Assembly (NCBI GenBank): GCA_004299495.1
Contig: SCPY01000151.1
Span: 1 to 16,128 of the forward strand
Direction: 5' to 3'
Length of the DNA: 16,128 nucleotides
DNA from: a bacterium
GTDB lineage: Bacteria; Omnitrophota; Gorgyraeia; Gygaellales; UBA12090
Shown: positions 1-7,298 of the stretch, piece by piece
Numbering within the stretch: the stretch's first letter is position 1
How the letters are laid out: every line of letters begins with the position of its first letter
The notes under the pieces: generated by a model
The model's database searches: none
What the model saw: the letters and a program-made list of their open reading frames with translations, nothing else
Told to the model about the DNA's origin: nothing
Made by a program: the position numbers and the translations under genes

Positions 1-68
1 TGCTTGATTATATAATCTGGCCGATAGTAAATATTACGTTAAGATTGCTCAATATGCCCATACCATGA
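1..68 (+). CDS. 3' end of an unidentified upstream gene (partial)
   Basis: An open frame starting at base 3 runs in from the left edge and stops at TGA 66-68, overlapping the aroB start codon in an ATGA arrangement typical of translationally coupled genes. The visible tail (about 21 residues, LDYIIWPIVNITLRLLNMPIP) is hydrophobic and could be the end of a membrane protein, but too little is present to name a family. Its reality rests on the 4-base overlap and on the absence of any Shine-Dalgarno sequence before aroB. Confidence 0.45.
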   Translation, partial: LDYIIWPIVNITLRLLNMPIP

Positions 69-1153
69 AGAAAATAAAACTGGATTTAGGCAAGAGGAGC
101 TACGATATAATTATCGGCAAGGATGCCCTGCGCCTTCTTCCGGAATACTTAAAACGCCTTGGGATTCCCCGCGACATCTTTGTCATTACTAATACATATA
201 TTTACAATCGCTACGGCGCCATCCTTAAGCGGGAGCTGGGCAAGTCATTCGCGCTCAAATTTTATGCCACTATAGACAGCGAGAAGGCAAAATCAATCGC
301 GAGCGCGGTTAAAATTATTGATTTCCTGGCCGGATATGCCGGACAGAAGAAAATAGCCGTATGCGCTTTTGGGGGAGGGGTGATCGGAGACCTGGCGGGT
401 TTTATCGCCAGTATCTATAAGCGCGGGGTGCCTTTGGTTGAAATTCCCACCACCCTGCTGGCCCAGATTGATTCCGGTATCGGCGGAAAAACCGCGATTG
501 ACCTCTCGCAGGCAAAGAACCTGGTCGGGACATTTTATCAGCCCAAGGCCGTATTGTGCGACCTTAATTTTCTTCTTGGCCTGGACAAGAAACAACTGCG
601 CTCAGGGCTTGCCGAGGCGGTAAAATACGCGGCTATCAGGGATAAGGGGTTGTTTGAATTCCTGGAAGATAACTACCAGGCGGTATTTTCCAGGGATATC
701 AGCGCCCTGAATCATCTGGTGTATACGTGCGCAAATATCAAAGCGAAGATTGTGCAGGCCGATGAGAAGGAAGAGAAGGGGATTAGGACCATACTTAATT
801 TCGGACACACCATCGGCCACGCGATTGAGGCCGCCGGTTCATACACGCGCTACGGCCACGGTGAAGCGATTGCCCTGGGGATGCTCTCTGCCGCCAGGAT
901 TAGCGAGCATCTTGGCCTGCTTGATTCTCAGGCCTGTCAGCGTGTCAGCCATCTCCTGGCGAAAATCGGCCTGCCTCAGGAAGTTACCGGAATAAAAGAA
1001 AGCGGGGTCTTAAAGGCCTGCAAGCTGGATAAGAAATTTAGCGGAAAACGCAACCGGTTTGTTTTGCTTAAAGGTATCGGCAGTTCGGTGGTATATGAGG
1101 ATGTTCCTGAAGGGATTATCCGTAAGAGCGTCTCGGAGCTGTTTATAAATTAG
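65..1153 (+). CDS. aroB: 3-dehydroquinate synthase
   Basis: Cytoplasmic NAD- and metal-dependent enzyme of the shikimate pathway that converts DAHP to 3-dehydroquinate for aromatic amino acid synthesis. The 362-residue product has the usual length. Visible family signatures are the nucleotide-binding FGGGVIGDLAG (about 102-112), PTTLLAQIDSGIGGKTA (128-144), the conserved GLAEAVK with candidate metal ligand E184, NFGHTIGHAIEA (245-256) with H248, and YGHGEAIALG with H265. E184, H248 and H265 correspond to the Glu/His/His metal ligands known in this family. The ATG overlaps the stop of the preceding frame by 4 bases and has no clear Shine-Dalgarno sequence, so coupled translation is likely. It ends 8 bases before the stop of the convergent gspB-like gene, with no evident terminator between them. 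Confidence 0.97.
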   Translation: MKKIKLDLGKRSYDIIIGKDALRLLPEYLKRLGIPRDIFVITNTYIYNRYGAILKRELGKSFALKFYATIDSEKAKSIASAVKIIDFLAGYAGQKKIAVCAFGGGVIGDLAGFIASIYKRGVPLVEIPTTLLAQIDSGIGGKTAIDLSQAKNLVGTFYQPKAVLCDLNFLLGLDKKQLRSGLAEAVKYAAIRDKGLFEFLEDNYQAVFSRDISALNHLVYTCANIKAKIVQADEKEEKGIRTILNFGHTIGHAIEAAGSYTRYGHGEAIALGMLSAARISEHLGLLDSQACQRVSHLLAKIGLPQEVTGIKESGVLKACKLDKKFSGKRNRFVLLKGIGSSVVYEDVPEGIIRKSVSELFIN

Positions 1154-1161
1154 CCGCTTGC

Positions 1162-1647
1162 CTACCTGTTATTTAATACTATCTCCTGATTTCTGAAGCC
1201 CAGGGTTACCTGCGAAGAGGTTATCCGCACTATCTTTGCCCCTTCGATTTCATCTCCTGCCTTACATATCTGGCCGTTAATCATAGCGATATTACCATCT
1301 TCTGACAGGACAATTCCATCAAGGAGAAGATGCGGCATGGCCCTGGAGGAGCCGGCGGCGGAGAGAGCTTTTTGCTGCGCCGCTTTGCTGTTTTTAGGGA
1401 GGCTTAATGGCGTGGGCAGGCGTGTTTTTCCGATGGGTACAGGCGCGCCGGCAGTAGCCGGCAGCCTGTGCGTGATTATCCAGGTGAATAAAATTCCTAA
1501 TACCGCTCCCGAAGCGGCTAATCCGGCCTGCTTCTTAAAGAGGGATGGCTTTGGGTTAATCAAATCTTTGCTTTTAGGGAGAGTTTCTCGTCTCGCGCTC
1601 TCAGGGCTTGCCTGCGTTTTCTTTAATGCCTCGTAAATTATGCTCAT
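1162..1647 (-). CDS. GspB/PulB-like type II secretion accessory protein
   Basis: A 161-residue inner-membrane protein. A short cytoplasmic N-terminus beginning MSIIYEALKKTQ is followed by one membrane segment (about 41-59), a proline/alanine-rich linker, and a small C-terminal periplasmic domain (about 106-161: LLLDGIVLSEDGNIAMINGQ onward) that resembles the GspB/PilP-type domain which holds secretin-related partners. In GspA/GspB systems the ATPase GspA and the anchor GspB help secretin assembly and peptidoglycan crossing. It overlaps the upstream ATPase gene by 47 bases, indicating one transcript and coupled expression. A modest AAGGA sits about 10 bases before the ATG. Assignment rests on architecture and neighbour rather than strong sequence motifs, so the specific secretion or pilus system served is unknown. 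Confidence 0.72.
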   Translation of the reverse strand: MSIIYEALKKTQASPESARRETLPKSKDLINPKPSLFKKQAGLAASGAVLGILFTWIITHRLPATAGAPVPIGKTRLPTPLSLPKNSKAAQQKALSAAGSSRAMPHLLLDGIVLSEDGNIAMINGQICKAGDEIEGAKIVRITSSQVTLGFRNQEIVLNNR

Positions 1648-2500
1648 CCGTCTTTATGTCCTTTACGCATTCGCGAATAATGTTCGCGCAGATGGCGCGG
1701 GTTTCTTTTATGAATCCCAGGAGAAGCGCGCGGTCGCATAAAAGATTCAGCAATCTGGGGGTACCGTTAGAAAATTGAAATATTTCGCTTATGGCATCTT
1801 CGCTGAACTCAGGCGCCTTGCGCTCCTGCGCGTCAATGTTAAATTGCTCGCCGCGGATTCCGGGGAGGCTCCTGCCGCTTGCGATATCAAGGCGGTGGCG
1901 GACGTACTCTTTTATTTCGCTCCTGTCCAACGGCTCAATGTGGTAATCTACCATTACCCTTTGCCTTAGTTGGCGCAGTTGGTGCGATTTCAGTTTTTCC
2001 CTTAACTCAGGCTGCCCGGTCAATATGATTTGCAGAAGTTTTTCTTTGCTGGTTTCCAGGTTTGAGAGTAATCGTATCTGCTCCAGCTGCCTGGCGGTTA
2101 AGTTTTGCGCTTCGTCAATAATAATCGCCGCGTTGTTTCCCGCGAGGGATTCCTCAATCAGGAATTTGTTAAGCTCATTAATCAGGGAGAGGCGGTTTTT
2201 TTTCTTTGCCTGGATGCCGAAGTCTTGGATGATAAATTCCAGCAGCTGGATTTCCGAAAAGCAGGGGTTAAGGACTAAGGCCGTCTTTACGGATTTGTCC
2301 AATTGGCCAAGCAGGGTACGGCAGAGGGTAGTTTTACCGGTGCCGATTTCTCCGGTAAGGACGATGATGCCTTTACGCTGCTGTATGCCGTAAGACATAG
2401 AGGCAATCGCTTCTTTATGTTTTCGGCTCAGGTATAGGAAGGCGGGGTCGCTGGTTACATTGAAGGGTTTTTCCTTAAAACCGTAATACGCGCTGTACAT
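1601..2500 (-). CDS. ExeA/GspA-family AAA ATPase
   Basis: A 299-residue AAA ATPase of the general secretion pathway A (ExeA) type, which with GspB assists secretin assembly. The N-terminus MYSAYYGFKEKPFNVTSDP is the hallmark start of this family and fixes the start codon. Walker A is GEIGTGKT (50-57), Walker B AAIIIDEAQN (124-133), followed by LLSNLE and GQPELREKL sensor-type motifs and LRQRV (arginine finger region). The C-terminal part has the usual TPRLLNLLCDRAL motif. It lacks the C-terminal peptidoglycan-binding extension found in some ExeA proteins, so it is the short form. It heads a minus-strand operon with the GspB-like gene. An extended -10 promoter ends about 9 bases before the ATG, implying a leaderless or nearly leaderless transcript; no Shine-Dalgarno sequence is visible. 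Confidence 0.92.
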   Translation of the reverse strand: MYSAYYGFKEKPFNVTSDPAFLYLSRKHKEAIASMSYGIQQRKGIIVLTGEIGTGKTTLCRTLLGQLDKSVKTALVLNPCFSEIQLLEFIIQDFGIQAKKKNRLSLINELNKFLIEESLAGNNAAIIIDEAQNLTARQLEQIRLLSNLETSKEKLLQIILTGQPELREKLKSHQLRQLRQRVMVDYHIEPLDRSEIKEYVRHRLDIASGRSLPGIRGEQFNIDAQERKAPEFSEDAISEIFQFSNGTPRLLNLLCDRALLLGFIKETRAICANIIRECVKDIKTDEHNLRGIKENAGKP

Positions 2501-2508
2501 AAATTAAT

Positions 2509-2536
2509 AGTATAGCACCAACAGCGATTTTGTAAA
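2509..2536 (-). promoter_or_regulatory. sigma70-type promoter of the exeA-like operon
   Basis: On the minus strand TTTACA (2531-2536) and TATACT (2509-2514) are separated by 16 bases, with a TG one base upstream of the -10 (extended -10, TGCTATACT). The predicted transcription start is near 2502, only a few bases from the ATG at 2498-2500. Confidence 0.7.
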
Positions 2537-2541
2537 GCGTA

Positions 2542-2570
2542 TTGACAAAAATGCCCGCGTGTGTTATCTT
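2542..2570 (+). promoter_or_regulatory. sigma70-type promoter of the zinc-ribbon/PilZ operon
   Basis: Perfect -35 TTGACA (2542-2547), 17-base spacer and -10 TATCTT (2565-2570) with an extended -10 TG (TGTTATCTT). The predicted start is near 2577, giving a leader of about 105 bases before the zinc-ribbon gene. It is arranged back-to-back with the exeA promoter; the two -35 boxes are only 5 bases apart, so the operons may influence each other. Confidence 0.75.
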
Positions 2571-2681
2571 ACTTCCAAGACAGGATTTAGGGCAGATGCC
2601 TTTTTCGAGCGTGAATAATATGACAGGCCTTAGGAGTATATCGGAACTAACAGAAGGCTTTAACAAGAGAGAAGGGATGGT

Positions 2682-2849
2682 ATGGCAAAAGAAAAGAAAA
2701 ACAAGAAGGAAAGATTCGGCAATTGTAACGGCTGCAACAAGCCGATAAAGAAAATAAGGCGTTATTACCGTAACGGCAAGTACTTCTGCACCAAAAGATG
2801 CTATGGGAATTATCTTAAGAAATCCGAATCCCCAAAAGATGCCACCTGA
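2682..2849 (+). CDS. small zinc-ribbon protein (55 residues)
   Basis: A short lysine- and arginine-rich protein, MAKEKKNKKERFGNC..., with four cysteines arranged C15-x2-C18-x17-C36-x3-C40 (CNGC ... FCTKRC). This spacing suggests one treble-clef or zinc-ribbon metal site, similar in layout to TRASH/FCS-type zinc fingers. The basic composition would suit nucleic-acid binding, but the function is unknown. It is preceded by a good ribosome binding site (GAAGGG, 2671-2676, 5 bases before the ATG) and lies downstream of a near-consensus promoter, so it is likely the first gene of the long plus-strand operon. Its last 11 bases overlap the PilZ start at 2839. I do not recognise a named family; the gene call rests on the cysteine pattern, ribosome binding site and promoter. 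Confidence 0.75.
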   Translation: MAKEKKNKKERFGNCNGCNKPIKKIRRYYRNGKYFCTKRCYGNYLKKSESPKDAT

Positions 2850-3222
2850 AGACGCCGGCGCCGGAGCGCCTGACAGAAGAAGGCATATACGCATCCTCAA
2901 CAGGCTTCCTTTTAAGCTGGCGGACAGTTTATCCGTTATCGCCACCCAGACGATTAACATCAGCGCCTCCGGGGCTTACTGTGAAATAGACAGGTATATC
3001 GCTCCGATGGCCAAGGTGAATATTACCCTGCTTGTTCCGCTGAGGCAGAAGAGCAATAAAATATCCTCCAAAACCCTGCGTATGGAAGGGGTGGTGGTAA
3101 GGACGGAAAAATCCAGGAACTCAGAGGGGAGATACAGTATCGCGGTATTCTTCACGCGGGCGAAAGAGTCGGATTTAAAGAATATCCGCCTCTATGTTGA
3201 AAGTCAGCTGCCTCCGGGTTGA
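2839..3222 (+). CDS. PilZ domain protein
   Basis: A single-domain cytoplasmic protein of about 127 residues with the PilZ signature: an arginine-rich RRRHIRI (RxxxR) near the N-terminus, then NISASGAYCE (D/NxSxxG) about 37 residues on. In known PilZ domains these two motifs bind cyclic di-GMP, so this is a likely c-di-GMP receptor. I chose the ATG at 2839, which overlaps the zinc-ribbon stop by 11 bases. An in-frame ATG at 2803 would add 12 residues (MGIILRNPNPQK) read from inside the zinc-ribbon gene and not typical of PilZ proteins; neither start has a good Shine-Dalgarno sequence. Targets are not evident; the nearby type II secretion/pilus-type ATPase and envelope genes are possible effectors, but that is only inference. 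Confidence 0.85.
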   Translation: MPPEDAGAGAPDRRRHIRILNRLPFKLADSLSVIATQTINISASGAYCEIDRYIAPMAKVNITLLVPLRQKSNKISSKTLRMEGVVVRTEKSRNSEGRYSIAVFFTRAKESDLKNIRLYVESQLPPG

Positions 3223-3249
3223 TAAATAACCCGCGAATTTAGCATCTCC

Positions 3250-3828
3250 GTGGGAAAAATAGCCAAACCCCTGCCAGTAAAGCTCGTCATCGGTTTGATA
3301 TATCGCCAGGCATCGCTTAAGAATAGGGCTTTAGGTTATCTTAAGGAGCATTTTGGCGAGATAGACTTTTTAAGCCGCCCTCTAAACTTTGACTATACGC
3401 GGTATTATTATCCCGAATTTGGCAGTCCGCTTAAGCGTATCTTTATGAGCTTCAGGCGGCTTTTTCCTCAAGACCGCCTATCTGCCATAAAACGCGCCAC
3501 CAACAAGCTGGAAGAACGGTTTTCCTTAAAAGGAAAACGCCGGATAAACATAGACCCCGGATTCTTAAGCTCAGGCAAGCTGGTTTTGGCGACTACGAAA
3601 GACAATTGCCATCGCGTATATCTTGGCAAGGGAATATTTTCCGAGGTTACCCTTTTTTACCAGGCCGGGACTTACCGGCCCTGGCCCTGGACATACCCCG
3701 ATTATCAATCAAAAGAATATATAGATATTTTTAATACCATACGAGCGATATTTTTGTCGTCAGGCGTACACGATGAAGCCCCGGTATCTAAAGTCGCACC
3801 AGGAAGGAAAGCTGCGGGAGAAAGCTGA
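3250..3828 (+). CDS. DUF4416 family protein
   Basis: A 192-residue soluble protein that I recognise as DUF4416 from its opening MGKIAKPLPVKLVIGLIYRQ and the internal motifs PLNFDYTRYYYPEFG (near 47-61), KRRINIDPGFLSSGKLVLAT, YLGKGIFSEVTLFYQ and WPWTYPDYQSKEYIDIF near the C-terminus. The family is found mainly in anaerobes and has no established biochemical function. The GTG start at 3250 matches the usual family N-terminus; there is no clear Shine-Dalgarno sequence. It lies 27 bases after the PilZ gene, and its end overlaps the radical SAM gene by 56 bases, an unusually long overlap that suggests fixed stoichiometry or coupling. A 6-bp hairpin (3215-3233) lies between PilZ and this gene and could be an RNA processing or attenuation element. 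Confidence 0.85.
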   Translation: MGKIAKPLPVKLVIGLIYRQASLKNRALGYLKEHFGEIDFLSRPLNFDYTRYYYPEFGSPLKRIFMSFRRLFPQDRLSAIKRATNKLEERFSLKGKRRINIDPGFLSSGKLVLATTKDNCHRVYLGKGIFSEVTLFYQAGTYRPWPWTYPDYQSKEYIDIFNTIRAIFLSSGVHDEAPVSKVAPGRKAAGES

Positions 3829-4729
3829 AAAATTATACCTGGCGCTTTCCTCTTGCGCGATCTGCCCGAGAAATTGCGGGGTAAACCGGCTTGAAGATAA
3901 GCATGGTTTTTGCAAGACAGGCAGATTGTCCAGGGTATACAGTTATTTCAGCCATCACGGAGAAGAGCCGGCCATTTCAGGGGAAAACGGTTCGGGCACC
4001 ATCTTTTTTGCCCATTGCAACCTAAGGTGCGCGTATTGCCAGAATTATGAATTCAGCCAGCTGGGCAAGGGAAGAGAGGTAGGGGAAGAAGAATTAGCCG
4101 GCTATATGCTTGCCTTACAGAAGGAGGGGTGCCATAATATCAATTTTGTCACTCCTACCCATGTGATACCGCAAATTCTTAAAGCCCTGCTCTTAGCTAT
4201 AGAGGGCGGTTTAAATATCCCGCTGGTATATAATAGCAGCGGCTATGATTCGGCGGAAACTTTAAGATTACTGGACGGCATATTTGATATCTATCTGCCG
4301 GATGCCCGTTACGCGGACAGCGCGATTTCCCTGAAATTATCCCGCGCTAAGGATTATCCCGCGGTAAATCAGGCCGCGCTTAAGGAGATGTATCGGCAGG
4401 TAGGCATCGCGCGGACAGATAGCGCCGGGATCGCGGAGAGCGGTTTAATTATCCGCCACCTGGTCCTGCCGAACAATTTATCCGGAACCGAAGTGATAAC
4501 GCGCTTTATCTCTCAGCGCTTAAGCAAAGACACCTGGATAAGCCTGATGAGCCAGTATTTTCCCTGCCACAAGGCTCAAGATTACCCTGAAATTTCCCGC
4601 AGGGTTACCCAGGAGGAATACCTCCGGGCCATGAATATAATGTATTCCTGCGGTTTACACAACGGCTGGGTGCAGGATGAGCAGGGATTAGACAGATTTG
4701 CCGGGATAAACATCAAAGGAAACATATAA
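3773..4729 (+). CDS. PflX-like radical SAM protein (COG1313 type)
   Basis: A 318-residue radical SAM protein. The N-terminal segment carries a cysteine set CAICPRNC (C28, C31, C35) plus C47 in GFCKTG, followed by the radical SAM cluster motif C82-x3-C86-x2-C89 (HCNLRCAYCQN) that binds the SAM-ligating 4Fe-4S cluster. Downstream FVTPTHVIPQIL, NSSGYDS and DIYLPDARY are typical of the family related to pyruvate formate-lyase activating enzymes (PflX, COG1313). The extra N-terminal cysteines may bind another iron-sulfur site. Substrate is unknown; no glycyl-radical enzyme gene is nearby, so a simple PFL-activase role is not supported here. It overlaps the DUF4416 gene by 56 bases and is followed 1 base later by the TPR gene. 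Oxygen-sensitive chemistry of this kind fits an anaerobic host. Confidence 0.88.
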   Translation: MKPRYLKSHQEGKLREKAEKLYLALSSCAICPRNCGVNRLEDKHGFCKTGRLSRVYSYFSHHGEEPAISGENGSGTIFFAHCNLRCAYCQNYEFSQLGKGREVGEEELAGYMLALQKEGCHNINFVTPTHVIPQILKALLLAIEGGLNIPLVYNSSGYDSAETLRLLDGIFDIYLPDARYADSAISLKLSRAKDYPAVNQAALKEMYRQVGIARTDSAGIAESGLIIRHLVLPNNLSGTEVITRFISQRLSKDTWISLMSQYFPCHKAQDYPEISRRVTQEEYLRAMNIMYSCGLHNGWVQDEQGLDRFAGINIKGNI

Positions 4730-4730
4730 A

Positions 4731-5264
4731 ATGAGAAATATGAAACCTAAGGTATTGTTCGCGGCAGCGATGTTAGTATCGCTTTTCCTGGGCATTTGTT
4801 ATGCCGAGGAGGGGGGGCGGTTGTATTCTTCAGCCCTCAGGGAGGCGCGCTCCGGAAACAAGGAAACCGCTTTTATGCATTTTCGTTCATTCCTGGCTAA
4901 CTACCCGGATTCAAGGTACGCGCGGGATGCCCTGTTTGCCACGGGAGAATATTATTTCCTAATCTCGGATTATGCCGATTCCGTCCAGGCATTTACCAGG
5001 TATCTTGATGATTATCCGGATTCTCCCTGCGTGTCCTTCGCGCTGGTCTATCTTTTAAAGATAGCCGAAAAGCGGGGTGAGGAATCGCTGGCCAGTGACC
5101 TGAAGAAAAAAATAGCCACCCTCAGGCAGATGAGTTTCTTATTCAGGGAATCCAAAGAATATAAATACAGGTCGGCTCTTTTCAGAAAACATAAGGCGGT
5201 CTATTATATAGACAGGGCGGAATTTTATATAGACGGTGAGTTGTTTGCGAAAATATCTTACTAA
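4731..5264 (+). CDS. exported TPR-like protein (BamD/YbgF type repeats)
   Basis: A 177-residue protein with a Sec signal peptide: basic start, hydrophobic core (about 8-22) and probable cleavage after CYA (25). The mature part has tetratricopeptide-like repeats: YSSALREARSGNKETAFMHF, FLANYPDSRYARDALFATGE and YADSVQAFTRYLDDYPDSP, the pattern seen in BamD and YbgF/CpoB periplasmic adaptors. The last ~45 residues are basic and tyrosine-rich and not obviously repeat-like. The cysteine at 23 is not in a good lipobox, so I favour a soluble periplasmic protein over a lipoprotein. AAAGGA about 10 bases upstream supports the ATG at 4731 (a second in-frame ATG at 4740 is possible). It abuts the radical SAM gene and overlaps the AsmA-like gene by 29 bases, suggesting an envelope role for the latter part of the operon. 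Confidence 0.72.
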   Translation: MRNMKPKVLFAAAMLVSLFLGICYAEEGGRLYSSALREARSGNKETAFMHFRSFLANYPDSRYARDALFATGEYYFLISDYADSVQAFTRYLDDYPDSPCVSFALVYLLKIAEKRGEESLASDLKKKIATLRQMSFLFRESKEYKYRSALFRKHKAVYYIDRAEFYIDGELFAKISY

Positions 5265-7284
5265 AGTCGCCTTATTTCTATTTCTTATTATCCTCTTAAT
5301 ATCCGCGTCCGCGTCTATTGTCTGCAATATTATCCTCGCCAAGTCAAAAAATACAGTTTTAGAGGCGTCAAATAAGTATTTTCCCCAAAAGGTATCCATA
5401 GGAAACCTTCTTTATCTGCCTCCTTGTTTTATAGTCATAACGGATGCTTCTATGGCGGAGGCATCCGGGAAGAAAGAAAATATTATCAGTGTGCCGCAGG
5501 CCTGGATAAGGCTTTCCCTGCTTGAGCTGATAGCGCGAAGGCGCGCCTCAATATCGGGTATTTCCCTTTACAGGCCCCAGGCGGATTATCCGCGCCTTCG
5601 CGAATTTCTAAAGGAAAATTTTGAACGGATAATGGAGTTTATCAAGCATCTGCCAAAACAGGATATTAAAATTTCCATCAAAGAGGCTGAATTGCGGCCG
5701 GCTCAAAACGATGACAGGGAGCATTATATCGCGGCCAATTTCTTTCTAAAAATACGCGGCAATTCAGTATCGGCAAAGGGTTCGGCCGGAAGAAATTTCC
5801 GCGGCACATCCTTATTAAGAAGAGGTAGTGAAATTAAGCGCCCGGAGGCAGGGGTGCCCTTGCGTTTCGTTTTTAAAGGCGTGCTGGCTGATAGCGGAAT
5901 TTCTATAGAGAATTTAGAGCTTATGAGGGAAAACCTTTACGCCAAATTCTGGGGTGATTCTGCCGGGAATATTTTAAGCCTGAACGGCTTCGGTTTCGCG
6001 AATACCTTCTTTACCGGACGCGATGGATACGCCAGGGCCGCTTTCAATATCGCAGGCAGGCTTAAAGACGCCCTTGCCGGCCGCGCCGCGCCCCGGTACC
6101 CGGCCATTGACTTGTCAAAAGTAAATTTATATGTCCTTGATATCAACTGCCGGATTAATTTATTGCTTCCGCGCCTACGGATAGAGCGTCTGAGCTTTTC
6201 CCTGAATAATAATCCCGTGAGTGTGCAGGGGAGTATTTTATTTTCGCGGCCGGTCGGTATAGGCCTGGCGGTTTCTTCTAATCAGGCCGAATCGGGCAAG
6301 GCCCCGGTTGAAAACCTTAAGAAGGTGGATTTAAGGCTTCAGGGGATTCTGGAGAACAGCGCGTTTACCGGTAACGGCATGCTCAGCCTGGATTTTATAA
6401 AAAAGAAAAAGGCAAGCCCGCCGCTTGAAAGGCTAAAACTCGGTTTTAAGGGGTTATCCGTGAATCCTTCCGGCTATCCGCGCCTTAAGCTTTCTCTTAA
6501 GGGCTTAAGCCTGTTTTGCCTGACAGAGAGCAACATCTACAGAATGTTTCTGGATGGCATGAATGCCCTGGTGTATCTGCAGAATGAGAAATCAAAGTTT
6601 ATTGAATTTAATTCAAAGCTTTATGGCGGGTCCGTAAATGGGTGGGGAAGAGTGGACCTGGACACATTTCCTCCCCGCGTCAGCTCCGCGGTCAGGTTTA
6701 GAGGCGTTGATGCCAACAAGCTTGAGGGCCTGCTGGTCCATCTTTCCAAGGTTTACGGCCGGATGTACGGCCAGGCGTATTTCAGCAGCTACCCGCGTTT
6801 AATCTTAAACGGCGGCATGGTTGTGGAAAACGGCTATTTGAGGGATTTTGAATTCTTTAAATGGCTTTCGGAAACCTTTAGTTTGCCATCGCTAAGAAAA
6901 ATAGATTTCACTAAGCTATCTTCCAATTTTACGGTCAATGACGAAGGCGCCGGCCTGCATGAGCTTAAATTAAACTCTCAGGATGTAAATTTATCCGGAT
7001 ATTTCAGGCTGGGCGCGGATGACCTTGTCTCCAGTAAACTTTCTTTATCCCTATCCAGGGAGCTGCTTAAGGAATCCCCGAAGTTCGCGCCTTTGCTCAG
7101 GCTTGCTGCCGACCCCGGGCCCGCCTCTTTAGCCTTTAACTTCCAGCTTTCAGGCGTATTGGACGCTATGAACTTCCAGTGGTTGAGCTCTGATTTTAAG
7201 AAAGATGTTCAGGACGCGATCCCCGGTTTTATCGAGCGTAAGATCGAGAGAAGCGTTGAGGATCTCATTGAATCCGTCCAATAA
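5236..7284 (+). CDS. AsmA-like inner-membrane/periplasmic protein
   Basis: A 682-residue protein with one N-terminal membrane anchor (about 10-34) and a long periplasmic region of predicted beta-strand repeats, the architecture of AsmA/TamB/YhdP-type proteins, which are implicated in lipid transport to the outer membrane. Family-like traits are an N-terminal segment around PQKVSIGNLLYLPPC, VPQAWIRLSLLELIARRRASISGI (layer describing the membrane-proximal strand), and a C-terminal AsmA-type stretch (about 470-640) with GWGRVDLDTFPPRVSS, LNGGMVVENGYLRDFEFFKW and LNSQDVNLSGYFRLG. The end (VQDAIPGFIERKIERSVEDL) looks like an amphipathic helix. Start GTG at 5236 overlaps the TPR gene by 29 bases; no good ribosome binding site is visible and TTG at 5245 is an alternative. 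Assignment is by architecture; individual substrates cannot be inferred. Confidence 0.7.
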   Translation: MSCLRKYLTKVALFLFLIILLISASASIVCNIILAKSKNTVLEASNKYFPQKVSIGNLLYLPPCFIVITDASMAEASGKKENIISVPQAWIRLSLLELIARRRASISGISLYRPQADYPRLREFLKENFERIMEFIKHLPKQDIKISIKEAELRPAQNDDREHYIAANFFLKIRGNSVSAKGSAGRNFRGTSLLRRGSEIKRPEAGVPLRFVFKGVLADSGISIENLELMRENLYAKFWGDSAGNILSLNGFGFANTFFTGRDGYARAAFNIAGRLKDALAGRAAPRYPAIDLSKVNLYVLDINCRINLLLPRLRIERLSFSLNNNPVSVQGSILFSRPVGIGLAVSSNQAESGKAPVENLKKVDLRLQGILENSAFTGNGMLSLDFIKKKKASPPLERLKLGFKGLSVNPSGYPRLKLSLKGLSLFCLTESNIYRMFLDGMNALVYLQNEKSKFIEFNSKLYGGSVNGWGRVDLDTFPPRVSSAVRFRGVDANKLEGLLVHLSKVYGRMYGQAYFSSYPRLILNGGMVVENGYLRDFEFFKWLSETFSLPSLRKIDFTKLSSNFTVNDEGAGLHELKLNSQDVNLSGYFRLGADDLVSSKLSLSLSRELLKESPKFAPLLRLAADPGPASLAFNFQLSGVLDAMNFQWLSSDFKKDVQDAIPGFIERKIERSVEDLIESVQ

Positions 7285-7298
7285 CCCCTTACCGCATT

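Noticed and set aside
2542..2748. Plus-strand 68-codon open frame starting at the promoter
   Set aside because: Its start lies at the -35 box and it overlaps the zinc-ribbon gene in another frame; no motif or ribosome binding site supports it.
2475..2960. Long minus-strand open frame with hydrophobic translation across the divergent promoter region
   Set aside because: It overlaps two promoters, the zinc-ribbon gene and the PilZ start, lacks a ribosome binding site and shows no recognisable family; the opposite frames are better supported.
3215..3233. CGGGTT/AACCCG hairpin across the PilZ stop codon
   Set aside because: A 6-bp stem with only a short AATTT behind it; transcription evidently must continue into DUF4416, so I do not call it a terminator.
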